64,000 nucleotides of DNA from JAPWJZ01 sp964575605 (GTDB lineage: Bacteria > Pseudomonadota > Alphaproteobacteria > Micavibrionales > UBA2020). Shown in pieces: positions 40,803 to 50,424 of this stretch; position 1 is the first letter of the stretch; each line of letters begins with the position of its first letter. The translations under genes were made by a program, and so were the position numbers. The stretch covers positions 32,137-96,136 of the forward strand of contig CAZNRN010000013.1 of assembly GCA_964575605.1 (NCBI GenBank), given 5' to 3'. Below the pieces are notes generated by a model that did no database searches, was not told the origin of the DNA, and saw only the letters and a list, made by a program, of their open reading frames with translations.

Positions 40803-41360
40803 ATGAACGATGCGAAAAAACCTGAAGCGGGGCAACCCAAGGGCGGCGTTTATGCGGGCACGTTTGATCCCGTGACGCTGGGGCATCTCGACATCATCTT
40901 GCAGGCGGCGCGCGTCGTGCCGCGCCTTATTATCCTCGTCGCCGTCAACGCCGGCAAAAACCCGGTCTTCACCGATGACGAGCGCGTGGAAATGCTGCGC
41001 CATGAAATCGACGCGCATATCAAACCTGCACTGACGAAAGAAGGCATCACCTGCGACATCGCGGTTGAAAAACATTCGGGCCTGACGGCGGCGTTCATGG
41101 AGGCGCATAACGCGCCCTTCTACATTCGCGGCCTGCGCCCCGGCACCGATTTCGACAACGAATACCCGATCGCCATGGCGGGCCGCAAGGAATACGCAGG
41201 CTTCCAGCCGCTGTTCTTCGTCGCCAGCGACGCGAACCTCAACTACGTATCCTCGAGCCTTGCGCGCGAGCTTGCGAAACTGGGCGGCAAAAGCCTGACC
41301 GCCCACGTCACGCCGCATGTCGCGGATGAACTGAAAAAACGCCTGAACCCCGGCGGCTGA
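40803..41360 (+). CDS. coaD: Phosphopantetheine adenylyltransferase
   Basis: This 185-residue enzyme of coenzyme A synthesis joins 4'-phosphopantetheine and ATP to form dephospho-CoA. The nucleotidyltransferase motif GTFDPVTLGHLD is at the N-terminus, followed by FYIRGLRPGTDFDNE and YVSSSLARELAKLGG. Both belong to the CoaD active site. It is cytoplasmic and convergent to the RTX protease gene, six bases away. Confidence 0.95.
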   Translation: MNDAKKPEAGQPKGGVYAGTFDPVTLGHLDIILQAARVVPRLIILVAVNAGKNPVFTDDERVEMLRHEIDAHIKPALTKEGITCDIAVEKHSGLTAAFMEAHNAPFYIRGLRPGTDFDNEYPIAMAGRKEYAGFQPLFFVASDANLNYVSSSLARELAKLGGKSLTAHVTPHVADELKKRLNPGG

Positions 41361-41365
41361 ATTTC

Positions 41366-43174
41366 CTAGGCCGTAATGAGGTGGCCGTTGGCGAGCAGCA
41401 TGTCTTCGTTCGTCAGGTCCTGCTTGCCGGTATAAAGGCTGGCAATCTGCACGAAATTCACGCCGCCTGCGAGGCCATCCTCGTCAACCGACAGCTGGCT
41501 GAAGACGCCGGTGCGCGTCACCTGCACGAAATCTGTGATAGCGTCGGCCAGCGGGTCGAAGGCGCTGATGATGTCGCTGAGGTCGAACCTGTCGCCCTGG
41601 TCGAGCTTGAAATCCTTAATCAGGTCAACGCCCGTGTCGCCCGTGTGATAAACAAAAGTGTCAGTGCCGGAACCGCCGGTCAGCGTGTCGTTGCCGTCAC
41701 CGCCGTCGAGTATGTCGTTGCCGCTGGATCCCGACATCAGGTTATTCAGCCCGTTGCCAATCATGGTATTGGCGAGGCTGTTCCCCGTGCCGCGCACAGC
41801 CGCTCCTTCGAGCAAGAGATTCTCGATGCCGGTCTGGAGTGTGATGTTGATGGAAGCATGCACGGTATCGATCCCGCCCGAAGGGAGAATTGTTTCCAGC
41901 GTGGCATCGCCCGATGTATCGACGTAATAGACATCGTTGCCGGTACCCCCCGTCATCTTGTCTTTGCCCGTACCGCCGATGAGCGTGTCGTTGCCTGCCA
42001 TACCGCTCAGTACGTCGTTGCCGTCGCCGCCATCGAGGGTGTCATTATAAGCTGCCCCGACCAGCACGTCCTTGGTCGCGCCGCCTGTCAGCTCTGCGCC
42101 ATGCGGCTGGTCTCCGGCCTCGAGCTCGGCGCGGGAGAGGAAGCCGTTGGTAAAGTAAAACGTTTCAACGTTGATATAGGTGTCGGCGCCCTGCGTCGAG
42201 GTCGAGGTGCAGGTCGCGGGGTCGACGAAAGCAAAAACGACGTCTTCCCAGTTCGCGTTGATATAGACCGTATCGGTGCCAAGCCCCCCGTCGACGGTAT
42301 CGCCGCCCGAGCCCATATAGATAATATCGCTGCCGTCGCCTGCATCGACCACGTTACCAGCGTTGTTGCCGGTAATTGTATCGCTGAAGGCGCTACCGAT
42401 AGCGTTTTCGATGGTCACGCCGAAGGCAATCGCCAGCATGCGGTCGGTGCCCATCGAGCTGATCGTGCCCGCATTGAGGTTAAGCGTCAGACCCTGCGAC
42501 ACGCCCGAGCCGTCCCAGGTGTCATTGCCGCCCGCATCCCAGATGCACATAGTTTCGCCGTCGACGATGGTATAGGTGTCATCGCCGGTGTTATACGTCA
42601 TGTTCGCGCCGTAGAGGCTTTGCAGCGCGGCAATATCGTAAAGTGCGTAAGTCTGGTTGTAGAACGGGTTGGTGTAGGACATCACCGTATAGACCGAGCT
42701 TTCCTCGGCTGCGGGCAGCGAGGGGCTTTCGAACGAGTGCTTGAGGCCGAGCGAATGGCCGATTTCGTGAATGAGCGCGAGGAAGCCGTAAGTGCCCTCG
42801 GTAAAGTCGACGCTTTCGGGATAAAGGTTGTTCATCCACACGTCGCCGCCCACGGGGTCGGTTGCGTCCGGATAATAAGCCCATGCGCCGGCCGCAGGAT
42901 CAAGGTTGGCCGTGGCAAACCCCAGTTCGGCGTCGCCCTCGATAAAGACCTCGTTGAAGGTGATGTTGCAGAAGCTGCTGACCATCGCAAGCGCGGTGTA
43001 TGTCGCCGTTTGCATCCCCGCGTCGAAGGCCTGAAAGTTGTCCTGCTCGTAATCACCGGGGAGGTAATAGCTGGGCGTCGCCGTCCAGAACATGAAGTCG
43101 AGCGTGACACCCGTGCCTGTGTTTGCCCAAACTTCGCCGCTCTTGAGAGCTCTCACGTAATACGGATCAGCCAT
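41366..43174 (-). CDS. Serralysin-like RTX metalloprotease
   Basis: This 602-residue protein has the zinc site HEIGHSLGLKH (residues 136-146) and the Met-turn SVYTVMSYT, followed by a serralysin C-terminal domain with RTX repeats (GGDGNDVLSGMAGNDTLIGG, GGTGNDVYYV, GGDGNDTLTGGSG). It ends in a typical hydrophobic C-terminal tail. There is no N-terminal signal peptide, so a type I exporter is expected; none is adjacent. The frame is open further upstream to 43549, but AGGGGG before the ATG at 43174 and the family N-terminus support this start. Secreted protease. Confidence 0.94.
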   Translation of the reverse strand: MADPYYVRALKSGEVWANTGTGVTLDFMFWTATPSYYLPGDYEQDNFQAFDAGMQTATYTALAMVSSFCNITFNEVFIEGDAELGFATANLDPAAGAWAYYPDATDPVGGDVWMNNLYPESVDFTEGTYGFLALIHEIGHSLGLKHSFESPSLPAAEESSVYTVMSYTNPFYNQTYALYDIAALQSLYGANMTYNTGDDTYTIVDGETMCIWDAGGNDTWDGSGVSQGLTLNLNAGTISSMGTDRMLAIAFGVTIENAIGSAFSDTITGNNAGNVVDAGDGSDIIYMGSGGDTVDGGLGTDTVYINANWEDVVFAFVDPATCTSTSTQGADTYINVETFYFTNGFLSRAELEAGDQPHGAELTGGATKDVLVGAAYNDTLDGGDGNDVLSGMAGNDTLIGGTGKDKMTGGTGNDVYYVDTSGDATLETILPSGGIDTVHASINITLQTGIENLLLEGAAVRGTGNSLANTMIGNGLNNLMSGSSGNDILDGGDGNDTLTGGSGTDTFVYHTGDTGVDLIKDFKLDQGDRFDLSDIISAFDPLADAITDFVQVTRTGVFSQLSVDEDGLAGGVNFVQIASLYTGKQDLTNEDMLLANGHLITA

Positions 43175-43342
43175 AAATTCCCCCTGCCCTAAGTATTTTC
43201 CCTTGGCGTTTACTTGCGCGAAATGGCGCATATGCCGATGTACAGGGTACAACGGGCTCTTATAATAATTCCCTAACCGCATTATCCATAAACACGCGCG
43301 GTGAGCTCCTCCGCCCTTGCATGGCGCATATTTATCAGCATT

Positions 43343-45202
43343 ATGTCTTTTATGAATCAGGCAGCCGATTATAAAGCGCTTCACCAACAGGCCATGCAGG
43401 CGCTCCGCGCGGGGCGGCTGGCCGAAGGCATCCCGATTCTGGAGCGCGTGCTGCGCGCGATGCAGCCGGGACCTGTGGCCGGCAGCGTCCACAACGACCT
43501 TGGCATGGCCTATTGGCAGTCGGGAAAAATCGACGACGCCAAGGCGCATTTCAAAAAAGCCGTGAAGCTGGCGCCGCAGAACCCCTTTGCGCTGAACTGC
43601 TATGGAAGTTTCCTGCTGTCACAACGCCAGCTGGACGAAGCAGGCGAGATGGTGAAGCGCGCGGTCGCGCTAAAGCCCGACCATCCCGAAATCCAGACCA
43701 ACCTTGGCCTCGTCCATTACCGCAAGGGAGAGATGGAGCTGGCGGAGAAATGTTTCGTCGCCGCCATCAACCTGAACCCGAACTGGCCGGTGCCGCATGC
43801 TTACCTCGGCAACGTCTTGCGCGACACGCGCCGACGCGTGCCTGCGGAAAAAGCCTACCAGCATGCATTGAAGCTGAACCCGAACAATCCCGCCGTCTGG
43901 GCGGATTTGGGCGACCTGTACTTCGCGCTGCGCCGCGAGCAGGACTGCGCTGATTGTTACAAGCGCGCGATTTCAATCGATGCCTCGAACGACGGCGCCT
44001 GGGTGAAGCTGCTGGACGTGCTGGAAAAGACCAACGCACTGGACGAGGCGAACGAGGCCCTGGCGAAAGCGAAAGCGCGCTTCCCGACTTCCCTTGGCAT
44101 CCTTGCGCAGGAGGCGAAACTGCTGCGCCGCGCGAAAAAGGACACAGAGGCACTGGCGTTGATGGAAAGCCTTGCGCCCCGCATGAAGGAACTGCCGCCG
44201 CAGAACGCGTTATTTGTCATCGAATTCTTTTTCGAGCTGGGGCAGCTTCACGACCTTGCCAATGACGCCGAAAAAGCCTTTGCCTGCTTCACCTACGCCA
44301 ACAGCCGGCAGGCGGCGACAGCGGAGGCCAAGCAATACGATAAAGCGGCTTACCTGCGCGCCCTCGACCGTTCGCAGGAAACACCGCCCGCGGCGGCCAC
44401 AGCAAGTGGCAGCGGCCCTGTTTTCCTTGTCGGCTTCCCGCGTTCGGGCACCACGCTGCTCGACCAGATATTGTCGAGCCACCCCGCCGTGCGCGTGACG
44501 GAGGAAAAACCCGTTGTCGACAAAATGCTGGCCGAACTGCCGCGGATGACGGGCAGCAGCGCGAAAAGCTGGATCGACAATAAGGACTATCCCGCCTGCA
44601 TTTCCACGTTGACCGGGGCGCAAATCGACGAACTGCGCAAAGTATTTTATGCCGAGCATGGCAGCAGCGACGGCAAGCTGCTGGTCGACAAGCTGCCGCT
44701 GAACATGGTGCACACAGCGTTTATACGTCGCGTCTTTCCCGAGGCGAAATTTATCCTGGCGCTGCGTCACCCCTGCGATTCAGTGCTGAGCTGTTTCATG
44801 CAGCGTTTCAGCCTGAACGCGGCCATGGTGCATTTCCTTGACCTGAAAGATGCGGCACGACTTTACGATAAAGCCTTTACGATCTGGCATGCCTCGAACA
44901 CGGCCGCACATGTCGTGAAATACGAAGATGTCGTGGGCGATTTTCGCGCCACCATTAAAAACCTGCTCGATTATCTCGGCCTCGACTGGGACGAGCGCGT
45001 GATGGAATACGATAAAACGGCCAAAGAGCGCGGCGTGATCAATACGCCCAGCTACCGGCAGGTGACGGAAAAAATCTACACCCGCGCCTCCGGCCGCTGG
45101 CTGCGGTACCGCCTGCAAATGCAGCCAGTGATTGATACGCTGGCCCCGCACGCAGAAAAGCTGGGTTACGCGATGGACGAGGCGAAGGAAGAGGCCGCAT
45201 GA
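43343..45202 (+). CDS. TPR-repeat sulfotransferase
   Basis: This 619-residue protein has at least six TPR repeats (NDLGMAYWQSGKIDDAKAHF, LLSQRQLDEAGEMVKRAVAL, LGLVHYRKGEMELAEKCFVA, and more) then a sulfotransferase domain with the 5'-phosphosulfate-binding loop GFPRSGTTLLDQILSSHP (starting at residue 364). Later segments include LVDKLPLNMVHTAFI and ALRHPCDSVLSCF. Family enzymes transfer sulfate from PAPS to a protein, sugar or lipid. The start is uncertain (no clear Shine-Dalgarno); an upstream ATG region gives a longer frame. The lipase-like gene overlaps the end by four bases. Confidence 0.9.
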   Translation: MSFMNQAADYKALHQQAMQALRAGRLAEGIPILERVLRAMQPGPVAGSVHNDLGMAYWQSGKIDDAKAHFKKAVKLAPQNPFALNCYGSFLLSQRQLDEAGEMVKRAVALKPDHPEIQTNLGLVHYRKGEMELAEKCFVAAINLNPNWPVPHAYLGNVLRDTRRRVPAEKAYQHALKLNPNNPAVWADLGDLYFALRREQDCADCYKRAISIDASNDGAWVKLLDVLEKTNALDEANEALAKAKARFPTSLGILAQEAKLLRRAKKDTEALALMESLAPRMKELPPQNALFVIEFFFELGQLHDLANDAEKAFACFTYANSRQAATAEAKQYDKAAYLRALDRSQETPPAAATASGSGPVFLVGFPRSGTTLLDQILSSHPAVRVTEEKPVVDKMLAELPRMTGSSAKSWIDNKDYPACISTLTGAQIDELRKVFYAEHGSSDGKLLVDKLPLNMVHTAFIRRVFPEAKFILALRHPCDSVLSCFMQRFSLNAAMVHFLDLKDAARLYDKAFTIWHASNTAAHVVKYEDVVGDFRATIKNLLDYLGLDWDERVMEYDKTAKERGVINTPSYRQVTEKIYTRASGRWLRYRLQMQPVIDTLAPHAEKLGYAMDEAKEEAA

Positions 45203-46074
45203 AAAATCCCTTCGCCTTCCTCAAAAAACATGTCGACCACCTCATGAACTCGGCGAGCGCCGCGCCGGGGACGCTGAAAGAATACCTGCGCTTCCGCCGC
45301 GAGTGGAAAGACATCGCGCCGAAACTGCCGCAGGGTGACGGCCATGCCGTGCTGGTTGTGCCGGGGATGCTGAGCGGTGATTTTTATTTCCGTACCTTCC
45401 GCAAGCGCATCTCGGAAAAGGGTTACAAAGCTTACGGCTGGAGACAGGGCTTCAACATGGGGCTCAGCAAGAAAAAGGCGGCGGCGCTTGGCAAGCGGCT
45501 GGAACAAATCTATGCCGAGAACGGAAACCGGAAAATCACTGTCATCGGCCACAGCCTCGGCGGCATTTACGCGCGCGAACTGGCGCGGGAATATCCCGAC
45601 ATGGTGAGGGACGTCATTTCGCTGGGCTCGCCATTTGGCGGCGCGGTCAAGGAAACGCCCGAAATGCTGCGCAAAGCCTTCAACTTCTTCAGCCGCAACC
45701 CCGACCTTTTCGACCCCGAGCTGGATACCCGCAGCCTGACCCCGCCGCCGATGCCCGCGACCTCGATCTTCTCGAAAAAAGACGTCATCATCAAATGGCA
45801 GAACTGCCTGAACCCGGACGAGCCGCAGGCCGAAAATATCGAGGTGACGGCGACGCACATGGGGCTGCCGTTCCACCCGCCCTCGCTGGTGGCCATCTTC
45901 GACCGGCTGGCGCAAAAAGAAGGCAGCTGGCAGGCCTTTGATTCCAATACCTATAGCAACGTGCTGCCTTTCCAGCCGAAGCCAGACCCCGCCAGCCTGC
46001 CCGCCAACCCGAAATGGGTGGAAAACAAAGCTGCGCCCAAGCGCCTGTTCCGGCAAGGATATGCGCCTGAATAA
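45199..46074 (+). CDS. PGAP1/lipase-like alpha/beta hydrolase
   Basis: This 291-residue protein has an alpha/beta hydrolase fold with VLVVPGMLSGDFYF, the nucleophile elbow GHSLGGIYARELAREYPD and VISLGSPFGG. The latter pair is typical of PGAP1-like and triacylglycerol lipases. Predicted catalytic His near VTATHMGLP. No signal peptide. ATGA overlap with the sulfotransferase gene indicates co-translation. The two could act on a common envelope lipid or exported glycan, but this is inference. Confidence 0.88.
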   Translation: MKNPFAFLKKHVDHLMNSASAAPGTLKEYLRFRREWKDIAPKLPQGDGHAVLVVPGMLSGDFYFRTFRKRISEKGYKAYGWRQGFNMGLSKKKAAALGKRLEQIYAENGNRKITVIGHSLGGIYARELAREYPDMVRDVISLGSPFGGAVKETPEMLRKAFNFFSRNPDLFDPELDTRSLTPPPMPATSIFSKKDVIIKWQNCLNPDEPQAENIEVTATHMGLPFHPPSLVAIFDRLAQKEGSWQAFDSNTYSNVLPFQPKPDPASLPANPKWVENKAAPKRLFRQGYAPE

Positions 46075-46107
46075 ACTGCTGTTTTCTTAGTATATATTCC
46101 ATAATAC

Positions 46108-46136
46108 TTGACGATTGGCGGTGACGGGTTTAAAGT
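46108..46136 (+). promoter_or_regulatory. Sigma70-type promoter
   Basis: TTGACG (46108-46113), a 17-base spacer and TAAAGT (46131-46136), eight bases before the ATG at 46144. Confidence 0.5.
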
Positions 46137-46143
46137 CCCTGCT

Positions 46144-46734
46144 ATGAAATTAGATTTCAAAAAAGCAGCCGCCCGGGCCGGCAAAGCACTGATGAAACCT
46201 GCCGCACCTATCTTGTTGACAGGTGCACTGATGCTGGCTTTCGGTGCCGTCAAGGGCGTCGATTATTATTCCTCGCCCGCGGCGCATGAGGCCTATAAAA
46301 CCTGCGTGGCCGAAAAGAAACCCTGCACCACCGACCAGTTGCAGATGGCCGGCGAAAGCGTCACCAAGACGAACAAGTTCCTGAGCTATGGCCTGGTAGG
46401 CACCATCGTGTTTATGCTGGGCTCGATCAAGCTGCTGGAAGAACACAACAAGAAAAAAACGGACGAATCAAACGCCGCGCTTATCGCCGCGCTGCGCCAG
46501 TTCAACGCGGAAACCCAGCGTGCGAATTCGGCCGAAGCCAAGCTGGAACAAACAGCAGCGCAACTCGCCCCCTTCCTCGCCGAGGAAAAACGCAAGGCCG
46601 ATGAAGCAGCGGCCGCCGCAGCAAAAAAAGAGCTGAACGACATCAGCGAAGGTGTGACCACGCTGCAAGGCGACATGACCGTCACGAAAAAGCGCATCAC
46701 CATCAAGCCCGCCGCGCCCCGCACCCCTGATTAA
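46144..46734 (+). CDS. Two-TM coiled-coil membrane protein (196 aa)
   Basis: This 196-residue protein has hydrophobic segments at about 20-38 and 79-98 with a short loop containing a Cys pair (KTCVAEKKPCTT), then a long Ala/Glu/Lys coiled coil (about 100-175) and a basic tail (KKRITIKPAAPRTPD). The promoter rules out the upstream TTG start at 46108. It forms a pair with the next gene, 30 bases away, also a membrane protein. Unknown family. The tail resembles the K-P tails of ankyrin proteins in composition only. Confidence 0.65.
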   Translation: MKLDFKKAAARAGKALMKPAAPILLTGALMLAFGAVKGVDYYSSPAAHEAYKTCVAEKKPCTTDQLQMAGESVTKTNKFLSYGLVGTIVFMLGSIKLLEEHNKKKTDESNAALIAALRQFNAETQRANSAEAKLEQTAAQLAPFLAEEKRKADEAAAAAAKKELNDISEGVTTLQGDMTVTKKRITIKPAAPRTPD

Positions 46735-46764
46735 TATTTGACTCTTCGCCGCCGACCTGTTTTC

Positions 46765-47526
46765 ATGGCCGCCATGAACGCCTTTTTTGACGCATTACAG
46801 CCCCTGTTCGACGTGTTCTCCGGTTTTTTCCGCGAGAACAAATCCCTTATCCTGGTGTTGCTGACAAGCGCCATCGGCTCGGGCTTCGGCGCGTGGTTTG
46901 GCGCGCGTGCCATCATGTCCATGGGCGCGAAGCGGCGGGAAGACGATATACAGGCGACCGCCAATACGGCGATCGCCGCGATGGTCGCGCTGCTAGGCAA
47001 GCTGATTACCTTTAAAAAAGACCTCGCCTTCAAGGCGCAGGCAGAGGCGCAGGATCTGGCCGAAACGCTGTCTGGCGGCAAGGACGGCATCGGCACAATT
47101 TCCATCCGCCTTGAACTCTGGCCCGAAATCCCGTTTGCGCTGCTGCTGCCGACAGAGAAGCTGATCGAATACGCGAACCATGAACTGGACGCGATCCAGC
47201 TGCTGAAAATGCTCGATTACAACCTTGTCGAGCTGACCCATATGGTGCGCCAGCGCAACGAGCTCATCCGCCAGATGAACCAGCATCAGGCCGCCAAGGG
47301 CGCGCTGCCGCTGGACGGCCTGAAACTTTATATCCGCTACGCCGCCGATATCGCGAAGAACACCGATGAAAACCTGTTCTTCCTCGACCGCGCCATCGGC
47401 AAGACGCGCGACGCAGCCAAGGCGCTTCTGCCCAAAAAACTGCACAGCGGCATCGCCGACGTGAACCTGCGGCCCGAGACGGAACCGCTGATGCCGTCGC
47501 GTACGCCGGTCAAGATGGCGGAATAA
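46765..47526 (+). CDS. Membrane-anchored helical protein (253 aa)
   Basis: This 253-residue protein has one N-terminal membrane helix (about 26-50, SLILVLLTSAIGSGFGAWFG) and a long cytoplasmic or periplasmic helical domain (EDDIQATANTAIAAMVALLG, LIEYANHELDAIQLLKMLDY). It is convergent with kup, with no gap between them. Not recognised. The two neighbouring membrane genes may act together. Confidence 0.65.
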   Translation: MAAMNAFFDALQPLFDVFSGFFRENKSLILVLLTSAIGSGFGAWFGARAIMSMGAKRREDDIQATANTAIAAMVALLGKLITFKKDLAFKAQAEAQDLAETLSGGKDGIGTISIRLELWPEIPFALLLPTEKLIEYANHELDAIQLLKMLDYNLVELTHMVRQRNELIRQMNQHQAAKGALPLDGLKLYIRYAADIAKNTDENLFFLDRAIGKTRDAAKALLPKKLHSGIADVNLRPETEPLMPSRTPVKMAE

Positions 47527-49431
47527 TCAGATAATGACCTGACGGCCGATTTCGATGACGCGGCCCACCGGCAGCTTGTAGAAGTCCGTGGGCTCCGACG
47601 CATGCTTGGTCAGCCAGATGTAGATGAAATCCTGCCAGCCGGGCAGGCCGTATTTCGGGTGTGATTTCAGCGAACGGCGCGAAAGGAAGATGGATGTGTC
47701 TTCCCATTCGAAATCGATGCCGCTTTCGGTCGCGCGGTTCAGCCGGATCAGTTCCTGCTGCACGTCGGGGTCGTCCTTGAAGCCGAAACGCAAGACCACG
47801 ACCGAGAAATCCTCGTTCAGATGGTTGACCAGCGCGCGGTTCTCGACCTCGATATAGGGGAAGGGCTCGATGCGCACGGAAAGGATGATGTTACGCTTGT
47901 GCAGCACCTTGTTGTGGCGCAGGTTCTGCAGCAGCGAGGCCGGCACGAAATTGGGGTCGGTCGCAAAAAAGAACGCGGAGCCCGGCACACGCTGCATGTC
48001 GGGGTTGCGTTCCTTGTATTCGGCGATGAACTTGTCGATTTTCATGCCCCGTTTGCGCGCGCGCGAGGACAGGATGAAAGAGCCCTGGATCCAGGTCGTC
48101 ATCATCGTCATCAGGATGGTGGCCAGCAGCAGGGGCAGCCAGCCGCCATGCGCTATTTTCGTCAGGTTGGAGCTGAGGAACAGCAAGTCCAGCACAAGGA
48201 AAACGCCGAAGACCGCGATGGTGCGCGTCAGCGGCCATTCGCGGATCTGCCAGACGACGAAGAAGCCCATGATGGCGTCGACGCAGAGCGCCCCCGCGAC
48301 GCTGATGCCGTAGACCGAGGCAAGGTTGCTGGAGGAGCGGAACAGCAGCACCAGCAAGATGACGCCGCACATCAATATCCAGTTCACCTGCGGCATATAG
48401 ATCTGGCCGGAGTTCTTGTCGGACGTATGCGTGATTTTAAAGCGCGGCAACAGCCCGAGGTTGACCGCCTGGCGCGTGAGCGAATAGGCGCCCGTGATCA
48501 CCGCCTGGCTGGCGATGATGGTCGCGAAGGTGGAGAGGATAACCAGCGGCACCTGCCAGTCGGCGCCCGCCATTTTGAAGAACGGGTTGTCGGCGGTCGA
48601 GGGGTCTTTCAGCACCATCGCCCCCTGGCCCAGGTAATTGAGGGCAAGGCAGGGGAAGACGAACCAGACCCAGGCCATCTGGATGGGCTTGCGGCCGAAG
48701 TGGCCGAGGTCGGCGTAAATCGCTTCCGAGCCGGTCACACAGAGGAACACAGCGCCAAGGGTGATAAAGGCAACAGTGCCATGGTTGAAGACAAAGGCGG
48801 CCGCGTAATAGGGGTTGAACGCCGCAAGCACTTCGGGCGCATCGCTGATATGCTGCAAACCCATCAGCCCCAGCACCGAAAACCACAATATCATCACGGG
48901 TCCGAAAAGCGCCGAAACCTTGGCCGTGCCATGCGACTGGAACATAAACAAGCCGACAATGATCAAAAGCGTAGCTGGCAAAACGTAACTTTCGAAGCCG
49001 GGCGCCACGACATTGATCCCCTCCAGCGCGGAAAGCACAGACATCGCGGGTGTGATAATGGAGTCGCCGTAGAACAACGCCGCGCCCGCGACGCCAAGGA
49101 ACAGGAAGCCGATGGTGTTGCGGTAGATGACCGAGCGCGCGAGCGCCATGAGCGCGAGTGTTCCGCCCTCGCCCCGGTTATCGATGCGCAGCAGCACGGT
49201 CACATACTTGATGGTGACGATCAGCATCATCGACCAGAGGAATAGCGAAAGGATGCCCGCCACATCCTTGAACGCCAGCGCGCCGCTTTCCGCCGCTGCG
49301 GCCAGCGCCTCGCGGAATGCGTAGAGCGGGCTGGTGCCGATGTCGCCGTAAACGATGCCGATGGCACCGATGGAGGCCGCCAGGACGCCTGTCGAGGCGC
49401 CGTGAGCGCCGGAATGTGATGTAGCTTGCAT
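47527..49431 (-). CDS. kup: KUP-family potassium transporter
   Basis: This 634-residue inner-membrane protein has about 12 hydrophobic helices. Family motifs IGIVYGDIGTSPLYAFREA (N-terminal), GVAGAALFYGDSIITPAMSV and LTRQAVNLGLLPR are all present. It imports K+ by proton symport. The soluble C-terminal domain of about 170 residues is typical. A short hairpin lies upstream (49455-49480). Confidence 0.96.
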   Translation of the reverse strand: MQATSHSGAHGASTGVLAASIGAIGIVYGDIGTSPLYAFREALAAAAESGALAFKDVAGILSLFLWSMMLIVTIKYVTVLLRIDNRGEGGTLALMALARSVIYRNTIGFLFLGVAGAALFYGDSIITPAMSVLSALEGINVVAPGFESYVLPATLLIIVGLFMFQSHGTAKVSALFGPVMILWFSVLGLMGLQHISDAPEVLAAFNPYYAAAFVFNHGTVAFITLGAVFLCVTGSEAIYADLGHFGRKPIQMAWVWFVFPCLALNYLGQGAMVLKDPSTADNPFFKMAGADWQVPLVILSTFATIIASQAVITGAYSLTRQAVNLGLLPRFKITHTSDKNSGQIYMPQVNWILMCGVILLVLLFRSSSNLASVYGISVAGALCVDAIMGFFVVWQIREWPLTRTIAVFGVFLVLDLLFLSSNLTKIAHGGWLPLLLATILMTMMTTWIQGSFILSSRARKRGMKIDKFIAEYKERNPDMQRVPGSAFFFATDPNFVPASLLQNLRHNKVLHKRNIILSVRIEPFPYIEVENRALVNHLNEDFSVVVLRFGFKDDPDVQQELIRLNRATESGIDFEWEDTSIFLSRRSLKSHPKYGLPGWQDFIYIWLTKHASEPTDFYKLPVGRVIEIGRQVII

Positions 49432-49644
49432 GCCGTCTTTTTTAATTATTATGGCAATAGCCGTAAAAGGCTATTTACAGTCCTTTTCTAGCGCAGCGCA
49501 GCAAGCCGTAAAGGGAATTATTTTTGAATTTACATAACGTCAGAAATTCGCGAGGAAGAAGAGCCATTTGCATTTTCCGGCGGTAATTCAGGAAAAGCGC
49601 GATTAATATGCGGCACGACCCCTAAAACCGGAGATTCTATAAAC

Positions 49645-50424
49645 ATGAGCCAGCCGCAGCGTACGCCGCACCTGAATACCCTGCCCGCCAATCCAATCGT
49701 GATGATTCCGGCACGCATGGCCTCGACCCGCCTGCCCAACAAGCCGCTGGCCGATATCCACGGCCTGCCGATGATCGTGCATGTCCTGCGCCGTGCTGAA
49801 GAGGCCAAGCTGGGCCGCGTCGTCGTCGCCTGCGCCGAAAAGGAAATCAAGGACGCTGTTGAAAAGGCGGGTGGCGAAGCGGTGCTGACCGACCCTGCGC
49901 TGCCGTCCGGCTCCGACCGCATTTTGGCGGCGCTGAAAAGCGTCGACGCCGCCGGCCGCCACGATGCCGTGATCAACGTGCAGGGCGATTTGCCGACGCT
50001 GGATGCGAAGCTGATTAAAACTGCCTTCGATTTGCTGGTTACCCCGGAAGTGCATATCGGCACGCTCGGCTGCATCATCACCAAGGAAGCCGAAAAGACC
50101 AATCCCAACGTCGTCAAGGCGATTGCCGAGATTGATTTTGCAAAGAACGAAAAGCAGGGACGCGCGCTTTATTTCAGCCGCACCACCGCGCCTTCGGGCG
50201 ACGGCCCCCTGCTGCACCATATCGGGCTTTACACCTACCGCCGCTCGGCGCTCGAGCAATTCGTCGCCTCGCCCCCCGCGGCGCTTGAAAAACGCGAACG
50301 CCTTGAACAGCTGCGCGCGCTCGCGCTCGGCATGCGCATCGATATCGCGGTGGTCGACACCGTACCGCTCGGCGTCGATACGCCGGAAGACCTCGAAGCG
50401 GCGCGGCACAGCCTCGGCAAATAA
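49645..50424 (+). CDS. kdsB: 3-deoxy-manno-octulosonate cytidylyltransferase
   Basis: This 259-residue enzyme makes CMP-Kdo for lipid A. It has the nucleotide-binding IPARMASTRLPNKPLADI, then TDPALPSGSDRILAAL and VINVQGDLPTLDAKLI. It starts an operon with the TfoX-like gene, whose start overlaps its stop by one base. Together with hldE at the left edge it shows that the cell makes LPS core. Confidence 0.96.
   Translation: MSQPQRTPHLNTLPANPIVMIPARMASTRLPNKPLADIHGLPMIVHVLRRAEEAKLGRVVVACAEKEIKDAVEKAGGEAVLTDPALPSGSDRILAALKSVDAAGRHDAVINVQGDLPTLDAKLIKTAFDLLVTPEVHIGTLGCIITKEAEKTNPNVVKAIAEIDFAKNEKQGRALYFSRTTAPSGDGPLLHHIGLYTYRRSALEQFVASPPAALEKRERLEQLRALALGMRIDIAVVDTVPLGVDTPEDLEAARHSLGK

Noticed and set aside
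41381..43192. Long plus-strand frame (603 codons) opposite the RTX protease
   Set aside because: The minus strand carries a zinc-binding motif and RTX repeats; the plus-strand translation has no domain features.
43175..43549. N-terminal extension of the RTX protease frame
   Set aside because: It overlaps the divergent sulfotransferase gene and lacks family similarity; the ATG at 43174 has AGGGGG.
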